DNA from: Microbacterium maritypicum MF109
GTDB lineage: Bacteria; Actinomycetota; Actinomycetes; Actinomycetales; Microbacteriaceae
Reading direction: 5' to 3'
NCBI RefSeq assembly: GCF_000455825.1
Contig: NZ_ATAO01000090.1
Coordinates: 1-51,945, forward strand
Length of the DNA stretch: 51,945 nucleotides
This document shows positions 1-8,936 of the stretch, piece by piece (positions within the stretch are counted from its first letter, which is position 1; every line of letters begins with the position of its first letter). Under the pieces are notes generated by a model. The model saw only the letters and a list, made by a program, of their open reading frames with translations. It did no database searches and was not told where the DNA came from. The position numbers and the translations under genes are program-made.

Positions 1-164
1 GGGAGCGGCTCGGCCGGGTCTTCGCCGACGCCCGAGAAGAACTCGGAGTACAGCTCGCCCATCCGCATCGGGGTCTGTTTCAGCCCTGGCCGGTCCGGGT
101 CCTCGCCGATCGCTTCGAGCAGCTCCCTCGTGAGCCGCTCGACGCGCTGCCTGTCGACGGTCAC
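1..164 (-). CDS. folE: GTP cyclohydrolase I, N-terminal part (runs off the window)
   Basis: Only the first 54 codons or so are present. FolE converts GTP to 7,8-dihydroneopterin triphosphate, the first step of folate synthesis in the cytosol. The frame reads from a GTG at 164-162 and begins TVDRQRVERLTRELLEAIG, followed by EDPDRPGLKQTPMRM, the usual FolE N-terminal helix and the GEDPxRxGLxxTPxR signature. The GTG follows the ftsH stop codon (168-166) by one base, so the two genes are almost certainly cotranscribed. The catalytic zinc residues lie outside the window. The family call rests on the N-terminal signature and on the common ftsH-folE gene order in actinobacteria. Confidence 0.9.
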   Translation of the reverse strand, partial: MTVDRQRVERLTRELLEAIGEDPDRPGLKQTPMRMGELYSEFFSGVGEDPAEPL

Positions 165-165
165 G

Positions 166-2166
<2,001 letters not shown>

Positions 2167-2239
2167 GATCGGATCAGCGTATCGCGCGCGCCCTAGGGGG
2201 TCGCTGTGCGTTCACCCACGGCGTAGCGCGTCGCGGTCG

Positions 2240-2791
2240 TCAGCTGTAGACGTGCGGAGCGAGCACCGCGACGTCGCGCAGGTTGCGGTAGCGCTCGTCG
2301 TAGTCGAGGCCGTATCCGACGACGAAATCGGTCGGGATGTCGAACCCGACGTACTTGCAGTCGATGACGACCTTCGCGGCCTCGGGCTTGCGCAGGAGGG
2401 CGAGCACCTCGATCGACTCGGCTCCGCGGGATCCGAAGTTCTCCAGCAGCCAGCTGAGGGTCAGGCCCGAATCGATGACGTCCTCGACGATCAGCACGTG
2501 CTTGCCGTTCAGGTCGGTGTCGAGGTCCTTGCGGATCTGCACGACACCGCTGGACTTGGTGCTCGCACCGTAGCTCGAGACCGCCATCCAGTCCATCGGT
2601 GCGTGGAAGGGCAATGCCCTGGCGAAGTCGGCCATCACCATCACCGCGCCCTTGAGGACGCCGACGAGGACGAGGTCCTTGCCCGCATAATCCTCTGCGA
2701 CCTGTGCCGCGAGTTCATCGAGCTTGGCGAGGATCTGCTCCTCTGTGACGAGAATGCTGGTGAGGTCGTCCTGGATTTCCGCGGCGCGCAT
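2240..2791 (-). CDS. hpt: hypoxanthine phosphoribosyltransferase
   Basis: This 183-residue cytosolic purine salvage enzyme transfers phosphoribose from PRPP to hypoxanthine or guanine. The PRPP loop VLIVEDVIDSGLT is at about residues 99-111 and the GVLKGAV loop at about 44-50. Length and motifs are complete. The ATG at 2791 is separated by exactly 6 nt from a TAAAAT -10 box (2798-2803, complement), so the mRNA is probably leaderless. It is followed by ftsH after 73 bp. In many actinobacteria tilS lies directly upstream in the same orientation; here a DUF937 gene on the other strand has come between them. Confidence 0.96.
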   Translation of the reverse strand: MRAAEIQDDLTSILVTEEQILAKLDELAAQVAEDYAGKDLVLVGVLKGAVMVMADFARALPFHAPMDWMAVSSYGASTKSSGVVQIRKDLDTDLNGKHVLIVEDVIDSGLTLSWLLENFGSRGAESIEVLALLRKPEAAKVVIDCKYVGFDIPTDFVVGYGLDYDERYRNLRDVAVLAPHVYS

Positions 2792-2875
2792 GGATCGATT
2801 TTAGGCGACGCGATCGGATGCTCGGTCCCGGTGGGTCGGCCGGGAAGGCATCTCCCCCTCCCGCGCCATCCGCAC

Positions 2876-2881
2876 TACTGT
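2876..2881 (+). promoter_or_regulatory. -10 box TACTGT of the DUF937 gene
   Basis: TACTGT lies about 42 nt upstream of the ATG at 2923 and would give a leader of roughly 35 nt carrying the Shine-Dalgarno GGAAGGA (2910-2916). It diverges from the hpt promoter. I did not find a good -35 box. Confidence 0.4.
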
Positions 2882-2922
2882 GAGCGGTGATGTGGGCGGA
2901 CGCCCCGACGGAAGGATTCACC

Positions 2923-3522
2923 ATGGCTCTTGACGACATCCTCAGGCAGGTGCCGATCGACGACATCGCCGAGAAGCTGGGCGTCTCGCGGGACGAGGCC
3001 AAGGTCGCTGTCGAGCAGGGCGGTGCGGTGCTGCTCGGCGGGCTCGCGCAGAACGCCAAGACTGACGAGGGCTCCGCCGCGATCCAGAACGCACTGAAGA
3101 AGCACGAGGGCAGCGCCGGCGCCGCGAAGGTCGACGACATCGATCAGGCCGACGGCGGCAAGATCGTCGCGCACATCCTCGGTTCGAAGGAGAAGGAGGT
3201 CACGAAGGAGCTCACCGAGTCGAAGGCGACCCCCGGCATCGACTTCGGCAAGCTGCTGCCGATCCTCGCTCCCATCGTGATGGGCCTCATCGCGAACGCG
3301 AGCAAGGACAAGGCCGCGAAGGCGGATGCCGGCGCGGAGAGCTCTGGAGGCATCGGTGACCTCATCGGAGGCATCCTCGGTGGCGGCGACAAGGGCGGCT
3401 CCGCCGGCGGCGGCATCGGTGACGTGATCGGCGGGCTGCTGGGCGGTGGCAGCAACGGCGCATCCGGCGGTGGCATCGACCTCGGAGGGATCCTCGGCGG
3501 CCTCTTCGGCGGCAAGAAGTAG
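2923..3522 (+). CDS. DUF937 family protein
   Basis: This 199-residue protein has no established function. The N-terminal part (about 1-115) is the helical DUF937 region, with LDDILRQVPIDDIAEKLGV and repeated helices that resemble the YidB family. The C-terminal 90 residues are a low-complexity run of GGILGGG and IGDLIGG repeats. I chose the ATG at 2923 because GGAAGGA sits about 6 nt upstream; the frame is open from 2887, but those extra 12 codons lack a ribosome binding site. No signal peptide is visible. It sits between hpt and tilS on the opposite strand, which looks like an insertion into a normally co-directional pair. Confidence 0.88.
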   Translation: MALDDILRQVPIDDIAEKLGVSRDEAKVAVEQGGAVLLGGLAQNAKTDEGSAAIQNALKKHEGSAGAAKVDDIDQADGGKIVAHILGSKEKEVTKELTESKATPGIDFGKLLPILAPIVMGLIANASKDKAAKADAGAESSGGIGDLIGGILGGGDKGGSAGGGIGDVIGGLLGGGSNGASGGGIDLGGILGGLFGGKK

Positions 3523-3530
3523 AGCTTCCG

Positions 3531-3591
3531 CGCTGAGCGCGTTCCGTCTCGCGAAGACGCCACAGGCGCCCGAGACGAAACGCGCTCAGCG
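3531..3591. terminator. bidirectional terminator between the DUF937 gene and tilS
   Basis: An inverted repeat of 21 bp per arm (3531-3551 and 3571-3591, one mismatch) with a 19-nt loop lies between two convergent genes. The right arm overlaps the tilS stop codon. AT-rich ends are lacking, as usual in this GC-rich genome. Confidence 0.7.
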
Positions 3592-4578
3592 ACCGGATGC
3601 CGTGAAGACGATGCGGCCGCCCTGTCGCACGACCGAGCACTCGGGGAGGTCGATCGGTCCCTGGCCGCTCCAGTCGGTCACCAGTCGCGCGACCTCGATG
3701 GTCTGCACCCGCGTCAAGCTCACCCCGAACTCGCTGTCGACGACGAGGCGGATGATCCTGTTGCGCAGCGCCGCCGGGTTCGCGGCGAGCGCCGCCACGC
3801 TGACCGAGATCCCCGCCTCCGCGTGCTCGACGATGTCCTCGATGGTCTCGTGGATCATCTCGTCGAACGCCTCCGCGTCCTCCCGCAGCTGCTCTGCCGT
3901 GCGGGCGAGGGCCTCGGCGATGCCGGGACCGAGCTCGGCCTCGAGCACGGGGAGCACGCGCTCGCGCACCCGGACCCTCGCGTAGCGGCCATCGAGGTTG
4001 TGCGGGTCATCCCAGGGGTCGAGGGCCGATGCCGCGCAGAATGCCCGCGTCGTCTCCCGGCGCACCCCGAGCAAGGGGCGTACCCACCGCACGCCGTCGT
4101 CGTCCTCCCGCACCGGCGCCATCCCCTGCAGGCTCGCGGCGCCGGAGCCGCGGGCGAGTCCGAGGAGCACTGTCTCCGCCTGGTCGTCGAGGGTGTGCCC
4201 GAGCAGCACCGCGGCGGCACCGACATCGATGGCCGCATCGCGAAGAACGCCGTAGCGGGCATCACGAGCAGCGGCTTCGGGCCCTCCCTCGCCCGCGACG
4301 TCGACGCGCACGAGCAGGGGGTCGAGACCCAGCTCGGCGGCCGTGCGCGCCGCGCCGGAGGCGACCTCCGCGGAGTCGTCCTGCAGGCCGTGATCGACCG
4401 TCAACGACGCCGCACGGACACCGAGCTTGGGTGCTTCGAAGGCGGTGGCCGCGGCGAGCGCGAGCGAGTCCGCGCCTCCGGAGAGGGCGACGATGACCGT
4501 CGATCCTTCGGGGAGTTCGGCGAGCGCTGTGCGCACGGCGAGGCGGATCTCGGCGATGGCGGGAGGAAGTGACGGCAC
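3586..4578 (-). CDS. tilS: tRNA(Ile)-lysidine synthase
   Basis: This 330-residue enzyme attaches lysine to C34 of the CAU-anticodon tRNA-Ile, changing its codon reading from AUG to AUA. The PP-loop ATPase motif SGGADS is at about residues 33-38, and the HTLDDQAET motif follows about 90-100 residues later. The C-terminal part matches the short actinobacterial form. The GTG start at 4578 is 6 nt after a TAGCGT -10 box (4585-4590, complement), so it is probably leaderless. The gene ends in the inverted repeat shared with the convergent DUF937 gene, which separates it from hpt. Confidence 0.95.
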   Translation of the reverse strand: MPSLPPAIAEIRLAVRTALAELPEGSTVIVALSGGADSLALAAATAFEAPKLGVRAASLTVDHGLQDDSAEVASGAARTAAELGLDPLLVRVDVAGEGGPEAAARDARYGVLRDAAIDVGAAAVLLGHTLDDQAETVLLGLARGSGAASLQGMAPVREDDDGVRWVRPLLGVRRETTRAFCAASALDPWDDPHNLDGRYARVRVRERVLPVLEAELGPGIAEALARTAEQLREDAEAFDEMIHETIEDIVEHAEAGISVSVAALAANPAALRNRIIRLVVDSEFGVSLTRVQTIEVARLVTDWSGQGPIDLPECSVVRQGGRIVFTASGR

Positions 4579-4656
4579 CCGTCCACGCTAGGGCACTCCC
4601 CTGCTCGGCGCTCTTCCGATCCGCGCGCGCACGACGGTGCGGCGCTGTGGCGGGGC

Positions 4657-4662
4657 TATCCT
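4657..4662 (+). promoter_or_regulatory. -10 box TATCCT placing a leaderless start at 4669
   Basis: TATCCT is followed by exactly 6 nt and then the GTG start codon. The same TANNNT-N6-start geometry recurs at hpt, tilS, 8878, 10797, 11155, ltrA, 41893, 42008, 42303, 47491 and mdh. It indicates transcription beginning at or next to the start codon. Confidence 0.6.
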
Positions 4663-4668
4663 GACGCC

Positions 4669-5334
4669 GTGACCGACAACACGCGTACACGTCCGTTCCG
4701 GACCGAGAGGTTCAAGGCATTCGTCGACGCCGTCGTGGCGATCGCCATGACACTGCTCATCCTGCCCCTCATGGAGTCGGTCTCCGAGGCCGCATCCGGC
4801 CACACGAGCACGGCCGAGTTCCTGGACGAGCATTCGGGGCAGCTGCTGAGCTTCGGGCTGAGCTTCCTCCTCATCGCCACGTTCTGGATGGGGCACCACC
4901 GCCAGTACCGGGACGTGGAGCGGATCACCGGACCACTGCTGTGGATCAACGTGGCGTGGATGGCCACGATCGTCTGGCTGCCGGTCCCCACCGCGATGAT
5001 CGGCCAGATGGACACCGACGCGCTGCAGGCCGTGGTGTACATCGGCACGCTGATCATGACCCAGGTCACCACCCTCGCCGGCTGGCTCTATCTGGCGCGT
5101 CATCCCGAACTCGGCGAGGTGTCGACCGAGACCATCCGGTTGGGGGCGATCGGCGACCTCGCGGCGATCATCCTGTTCGCCGCCGCACTCGTCATCGCGG
5201 TCGCCGCCTCGCCGAACGGATACGCCGGTCTCTTCCTGCTGCTCCTGAGCGACCCGATGAGCCGACTGCTGAATCGTCTGTTCCGCAGACGATCGAATGA
5301 CGACGACGTGCCGACCGTCGACGCCGGGTCCTGA
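4669..5334 (+). CDS. TMEM175/DUF1211 family membrane protein, probable cation channel
   Basis: This 221-residue integral membrane protein has about six hydrophobic segments. The first carries the family signature RFKAFVDAVVAIAMTLLILPL (about residues 11-31), equivalent to the FSDxxxAIxxT motif that lines the pore in TMEM175 potassium channels. Bacterial members are potassium-permeable channels; the substrate here is inferred from the family. The second F-V-D block seen in duplicated TMEM175 proteins is absent, so this is the single-repeat form. The tail is charged (FRRRSNDDD). The gene is transcribed alone from a leaderless promoter. A 16-bp tandem duplication spans its stop codon (5321-5352). 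Confidence 0.85.
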   Translation: MTDNTRTRPFRTERFKAFVDAVVAIAMTLLILPLMESVSEAASGHTSTAEFLDEHSGQLLSFGLSFLLIATFWMGHHRQYRDVERITGPLLWINVAWMATIVWLPVPTAMIGQMDTDALQAVVYIGTLIMTQVTTLAGWLYLARHPELGEVSTETIRLGAIGDLAAIILFAAALVIAVAASPNGYAGLFLLLLSDPMSRLLNRLFRRRSNDDDVPTVDAGS

Positions 5335-5359
5335 GCACGCCGGGTCCTGAGCACGCCGG
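5321..5359 (+). repeat. 16-bp tandem duplication across a stop codon
   Basis: The unit ACGCCGGGTCCTGAGC occurs at 5321-5336 and again at 5337-5352, followed by a partial third copy (5353-5359). The TGA of the TMEM175 gene is in the first copy and the second copy lies just downstream. It looks like a recent slippage duplication. Confidence 0.85.
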
Positions 5360-5384
5360 CCCCCGGGCGCGCGAGCGCCGCAGG

Positions 5385-5390
5385 TAGGCT
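5385..5390 (+). promoter_or_regulatory. -10 box TAGGCT upstream of ppa
   Basis: TAGGCT is a good actinobacterial -10 sequence. It would give a leader of about 36 nt with a strong AGGAG (about 5420-5424) before the ATG at 5433. The -35 region is not clear. Confidence 0.5.
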
Positions 5391-5432
5391 AGTCCGCGGC
5401 ATCCAACCGAACTTTTCCTGAGGAGCACACGC

Positions 5433-5924
5433 ATGGGCGCACACGACGCCGTCATCGAGATTCCGCGCGGCAGCCGCGTGAAGTATGAGGTCGACCACGA
5501 GACCGGACGAGTGCACCTCGACCGCGTGCTCTACACGACCTTCGGCTACCCGGCCGACTACGGCTACTTCGACAACACCCTCGGCGAGGACGGCGACCCG
5601 CTCGACGTGCTCGTGCTGCTCGACCACGCGATCTACCCCGGTGTCGTCGTCGAGGTCCGTCCCGTGGCCGTGCTGAAGATGAGCGATGAGGCCGGTGGAG
5701 ACGACAAGCTCGTCGCCGTGCTCTCGAAGGACCCGCGCTGGGCGCACATCCAGGACATCGACGACATCGCCGAGTACACGAAGAAGGAGATCTCGCACTT
5801 CTTCGAGCACTACAAGGATCTCGAGCCCAACAAGTGGGTCAAGGTCGACGAGTGGGGCAACGCCGCCGAGGCGCAGCGCATCCTCGACGAGGCCATCGTC
5901 CGCTTCGGCGAGCAGGGTCACTGA
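5433..5924 (+). CDS. ppa: inorganic pyrophosphatase
   Basis: This 163-residue family I soluble pyrophosphatase hydrolyses pyrophosphate to phosphate and so drives biosynthetic reactions. The metal and substrate residues are in YPADYGYFDNTLGEDGDPLDVLVL (about 34-57), which contains the DxDPxDxxV-type core, and in the VLSKDPRW and IDDIAEY blocks (about 93-115). Length is normal for an actinobacterial PPase. AGGAG lies 8-9 nt before the ATG. It is monocistronic and ends in a strong bidirectional hairpin shared with the convergent M23 peptidase gene. Confidence 0.98.
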   Translation: MGAHDAVIEIPRGSRVKYEVDHETGRVHLDRVLYTTFGYPADYGYFDNTLGEDGDPLDVLVLLDHAIYPGVVVEVRPVAVLKMSDEAGGDDKLVAVLSKDPRWAHIQDIDDIAEYTKKEISHFFEHYKDLEPNKWVKVDEWGNAAEAQRILDEAIVRFGEQGH

Positions 5925-5933
5925 CCCTCCGCC

Positions 5934-5986
5934 TGCACGAAGAAGACCCCCGGTTCCGCTCAGCGGCCGGGGGTCTTCTTCGTGCA
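5934..5986. terminator. bidirectional terminator, ppa / M23 peptidase
   Basis: A perfect 20-bp inverted repeat (5934-5953 with 5967-5986) encloses a 13-nt loop. It stands in the 76-bp gap between convergent genes, and the arms end in GAAGAAGAC/GTCTTCTTC, giving a short U-rich stretch on both strands. Confidence 0.9.
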
Positions 5987-6000
5987 GAGGTGAGAGCTGG

Positions 6001-7368
6001 TCAGGCGGAGACTCCGCGTGCCCCGAGGAAGGCCACGGGGTTCACGGGGCCACCGTTGACGTAGACCTCGAAGTGCAGGTGGCAACCGAACGAGCGGCCC
6101 GTGTTCCCCGCGTAGGCGATGACCTGACCGGAACTGACGCTCTGCCCCCTGCGGACGAGGATGCCGCCGTCACGGATGTGGGCATAACCGGTTCCGACAC
6201 CGCCGCCGTGCTGGATGCGGATGTAGTTGCCATAGCCGTCGTTGGGGCCCGCGTAGTCGACCGTGCCCGAATTCGCAGCGTAGATGGGCGAGCCGCAGCC
6301 GTTGGCGAAGTCGGTGCCGTAGTGGAACGACGAGGAGCAGCCCTGAGAGCCGCACTGCACGGAACGGGGTCCGTATCCCGAACTCTTTCCTCCGCCGTGC
6401 GGGCGGCACCAGCCACCGCTGCCCTGGCTTCCGCCACCGCCACCGCCACCACCCGCAGCTGCTGCGGCCGCAGCCGCTGCGCGCTCGGCGGCTTCGCGTT
6501 CGCGACGAGCCTTCGCCTCGGCTTCGACACCGGCCTGGTAGCCGGCGACCGTCTGGGTGGTCGCGTCCTTGAGAGCGGCGAGCTGCGCCTGCATCGTGGC
6601 GAGGTTGGCCGACTGCTCGTCCAGAGCGGCCTGAGCCGCATCCGCCGCCTGCTGAGCCGCGACCATCTTCTCTTCGGCGACCTTCTGCAACCGGTCGCGC
6701 TCGTTCCGCGCGACGACGGCCTGATCGCTGAGGGACTGCGCGGAGTTGCGCGCCGCGACAGCCTTGTCGTAGACCGACTGGTTGTACTCGAGGAGCTTGT
6801 CCATCGTGCCCAGGCGCGCGAGCAGCTCATCGGCGTTGCTCGCCGACCCGGCGAAGAACAGCTCCATCGACGTGTCGTCGCCGCCGTTGCGGTAGAGCTG
6901 GGCGGCCACCTGGCCCGCCTTGCGCGCCGAGCTGTCGGCGACCCCCGCCTGTTCGTCGGCCTTCGCCTGCATGGAGTCGGCCTCGGTGGCCGCAGCGAAG
7001 TAAGCCTGCTGCGCGTCGTAGAACTCCTGGGACGCGACCTTGGCCGCGGCCTGGGTCTCGGCCACCTTCTGCGTGAGCGACTGGATCAGTCCCTCGATGC
7101 GCGAGACCTCCGCGGCCTTGGCCGCTTCATTGCTCTTCGCGCGCTGCACGTCGTCCCAGCTCGGGTACGTGGCGGCATAGGCGGCGGAGACGCCGTTGGT
7201 GATGCCGAATGCGCTCAGCGCGACGACGCCGAGCGCGCCGATGCCGAGGGCTCCACGACGGCTGATGCCGTTCTTGCCGAACGCACGGCGTTCGGTCGGG
7301 CTGGGCGCGCAGCCGCAGTCCTCGGACGCCGCAGCAACTGCAGCGTCCAGCGTGATCTTGTCGTTCAC
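6001..7368 (-). CDS. secreted coiled-coil M23 peptidase (probable cell-wall endopeptidase)
   Basis: This 455-residue protein has a cytoplasmic N-terminus, a hydrophobic segment at about 33-62 (signal or anchor), a long Ala/Glu-rich coiled coil (about 70-290), a poly-Ala/poly-Gly linker and a C-terminal LytM/M23 domain. The zinc and catalytic signatures are HYGTDF (HxxxD) and HLHFEV. Coiled coil plus M23 is the architecture of RipC/EnvC-like proteins that cut peptidoglycan cross-links at division. All M23 motifs are intact, so it is probably active. The GTG start follows GGAAGGGG by a few bases. A weak -10 (TAGTGT, 7399-7404, complement) lies upstream. Confidence 0.9.
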   Translation of the reverse strand: MNDKITLDAAVAAASEDCGCAPSPTERRAFGKNGISRRGALGIGALGVVALSAFGITNGVSAAYAATYPSWDDVQRAKSNEAAKAAEVSRIEGLIQSLTQKVAETQAAAKVASQEFYDAQQAYFAAATEADSMQAKADEQAGVADSSARKAGQVAAQLYRNGGDDTSMELFFAGSASNADELLARLGTMDKLLEYNQSVYDKAVAARNSAQSLSDQAVVARNERDRLQKVAEEKMVAAQQAADAAQAALDEQSANLATMQAQLAALKDATTQTVAGYQAGVEAEAKARREREAAERAAAAAAAAAGGGGGGGGSQGSGGWCRPHGGGKSSGYGPRSVQCGSQGCSSSFHYGTDFANGCGSPIYAANSGTVDYAGPNDGYGNYIRIQHGGGVGTGYAHIRDGGILVRRGQSVSSGQVIAYAGNTGRSFGCHLHFEVYVNGGPVNPVAFLGARGVSA

Positions 7369-7578
7369 ACGGCCCCTTCCGCCGGTTTCACAGTTGCCAC
7401 ACTAACAACAACCTTCACATCCGCACCAGGGGGCATGGCGGCGTCTTCGTCCACTCCCGACACGTCGATCGTGCCCCCGGAACACGCCCGGGTTGCGGCG
7501 CCGCGCCCTCGATTCGCGATTTGCCCGAAACATCCCTTATGCTTGAGCGTCGGCAAGGAAGTCCCCCGGGACTGACTC

Positions 7579-7651
7579 GGCCCCATCGTTTAGCGGCCTA
7601 GGACGCCGCCCTTTCACGGCGGTAGCACGGGTTCGAATCCCGTTGGGGTCA
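7579..7651 (+). tRNA. tRNA-Glu (TTC anticodon)
   Basis: The 73-nt cloverleaf has an acceptor stem GGCCCCA/TGGGGTC, anticodon stem CCGCC/GGCGG around loop CTTTCAC (anticodon TTC), and T arm GTTCGAATC. CCA is not encoded. It is first of three tRNA genes. A possible -10 box TATGCT lies about 35 nt upstream. Confidence 0.97.
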
Positions 7652-7661
7652 CACCTTCCGA

Positions 7662-7667
7662 TATAAT
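7662..7667 (+). promoter_or_regulatory. perfect -10 box TATAAT before tRNA-Asp
   Basis: TATAAT sits in the short AT-rich spacer between tRNA-Glu and tRNA-Asp, 13 nt before the mature 5' end of tRNA-Asp. This suggests a separate promoter. No convincing -35 was found at 16-18 nt. Confidence 0.4.
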
Positions 7668-7680
7668 TGAAAACAAGTAT

Positions 7681-7754
7681 GGCCCTGTAGCGCAGTTGGT
7701 TAGCGTGCCGCCCTGTCACGGCGGAGGTCGCGGGTTCAAGTCCCGTCAGGGTCG
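7681..7754 (+). tRNA. tRNA-Asp (GTC anticodon)
   Basis: The 74-nt cloverleaf has an acceptor stem GGCCCTG/CAGGGTC, anticodon loop CTGTCAC (anticodon GTC), T arm GTTCAAGTC and discriminator G, as expected for tRNA-Asp. CCA is not encoded. Confidence 0.97.
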
Positions 7755-7823
7755 CTCCGTGCGATGAGCTCTTTCTTCGGAGAGGGCTCTTCGTCTAGGA
7801 CGCGACAGGTTCGCCGGTCGCGC

Positions 7824-7896
7824 GGCTCTGTAGCTCAGTTGGTAGAGCGTTCGACTGAAAATCGAAAGGTCACCGGATCGATGCCGGTCGGAGCCA
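7824..7896 (+). tRNA. tRNA-Phe (GAA anticodon)
   Basis: The 73-nt cloverleaf has an acceptor stem GGCTCTG/CGGAGCC with one G-U pair, anticodon loop CTGAAAA (anticodon GAA) and T arm with loop TCGATGC. CCA is not encoded. It is last in the cluster and is followed by a terminator. Confidence 0.96.
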
Positions 7897-7923
7897 CACG
7901 GCTGATCATTACAATCAGCCCAG

Positions 7924-7958
7924 AAACCCTCGCCTAGCTTCTACATGGCGGGGGTTTT
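7924..7958. terminator. terminator after the tRNA cluster
   Basis: An 11-bp stem with one G-U pair (7924-7934 with 7947-7957) is followed by TTTT. A smaller 7-bp hairpin (GGCTGAT/ATCAGCC) precedes it just after tRNA-Phe. It also serves the convergent gene ending at 8033. Confidence 0.8.
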
Positions 7959-8032
7959 GCTTTTCCCTGGTGAGAGTCGGACCGAACCGCTCCGGACGGA
8001 ACTCTCGACGTCCGCACGGTGCACGTCGTCGG

Positions 8033-8878
8033 CTACAGCGCGTCCTTCGCCTCCCGAGCCAGGTCCAGAGCATCGGTGGCTGCTTCCGCTCGTGTCGCCG
8101 CGTCGGCCCGACTCTGTTTCGCTTCCGGAAGGACGCGCTCCACCCGCGCCAGCTCGGCACGAGTCCGCGACATTTGAGCATCGAGCTCCGCAGCGCGCGC
8201 GGCGAGCTCGTCGTTCCGGGCCTGCAACTCCTGAAGTGCCTTGTCACGCGTCGTGAGCTCCCTTTCGGCGGATGCCTGCTCCTTCTCCGCCGCGACGACC
8301 GCGCGCTCGGCCTCGCGTCGAGCGCGACGGGTCTGCAGCTCATCCGCCGGAGGCGGCTCAGACGCAGACTCGAGCTCGGGCACGTCCCCCGCCACGGCGT
8401 CGCGGATGTCGTTCTGCGTCGACGCGGGGGTGAGAGCACGCGACAGTCGGCCTGAGGCGACTGCTGCCGCCGCTGCCGGATTGAAGAACGCAGCGGAGAT
8501 GGTCTGCTCGACCGCCTGGAGGGTTGAGGGCGTGACCCGCTCCCCATGCGACGCAGCCAACTCCCCCGCGTCCTGAGAGAGCTTCCTCGTCAGCAGACGG
8601 CGCTCTCTGCCGAGCGTCGCCAGAGCCGCCACATCGAGATCCTCCTGCGCCTCGCGCAGCTCTCGCGCCAGCTGCAGGGCCATCCGCAGCCGGCCGGACC
8701 GCTCCCGCGCGAAGACGTTCACAACCCAGGCCGCGATCGATGGCTTCCGCACGGCGAGGATTCGCGACCCGAGGTCCGGGGCGACCTCCGCAGCGCGGGC
8801 GCTGCGCGACGAGACGAAAGCTCCCGGAGGCCCGCAGTACAGCTCCGTCACAATCTCCTCGAATGTGACACCGACCAT
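8033..8878 (-). CDS. conserved actinobacterial coiled-coil protein, function unknown
   Basis: This 281-residue cytosolic protein has no signal peptide or membrane segment. Residues about 1-150 are helical, with the block LRKPSIAAWVVNVF-like sequence AVRKPSIAAWVVNVFARE that is shared by a family of actinobacterial proteins of unknown role. Residues about 180-280 form a long Glu/Ala/Arg-rich coiled coil. I recognise the family but know no tested function; databases sometimes mislabel members as transposases, which the sequence does not support. The ATG is 6 nt after TATCGT (8885-8890, complement), a leaderless arrangement. Confidence 0.8.
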   Translation of the reverse strand: MVGVTFEEIVTELYCGPPGAFVSSRSARAAEVAPDLGSRILAVRKPSIAAWVVNVFARERSGRLRMALQLARELREAQEDLDVAALATLGRERRLLTRKLSQDAGELAASHGERVTPSTLQAVEQTISAAFFNPAAAAAVASGRLSRALTPASTQNDIRDAVAGDVPELESASEPPPADELQTRRARREAERAVVAAEKEQASAERELTTRDKALQELQARNDELAARAAELDAQMSRTRAELARVERVLPEAKQSRADAATRAEAATDALDLAREAKDAL

Positions 8879-8936
8879 GCGCCCACGATACGCCGCGGCT
8901 CGCTCAGCGGCAGGCGCTACTCCGCGTCAGGGGCGG

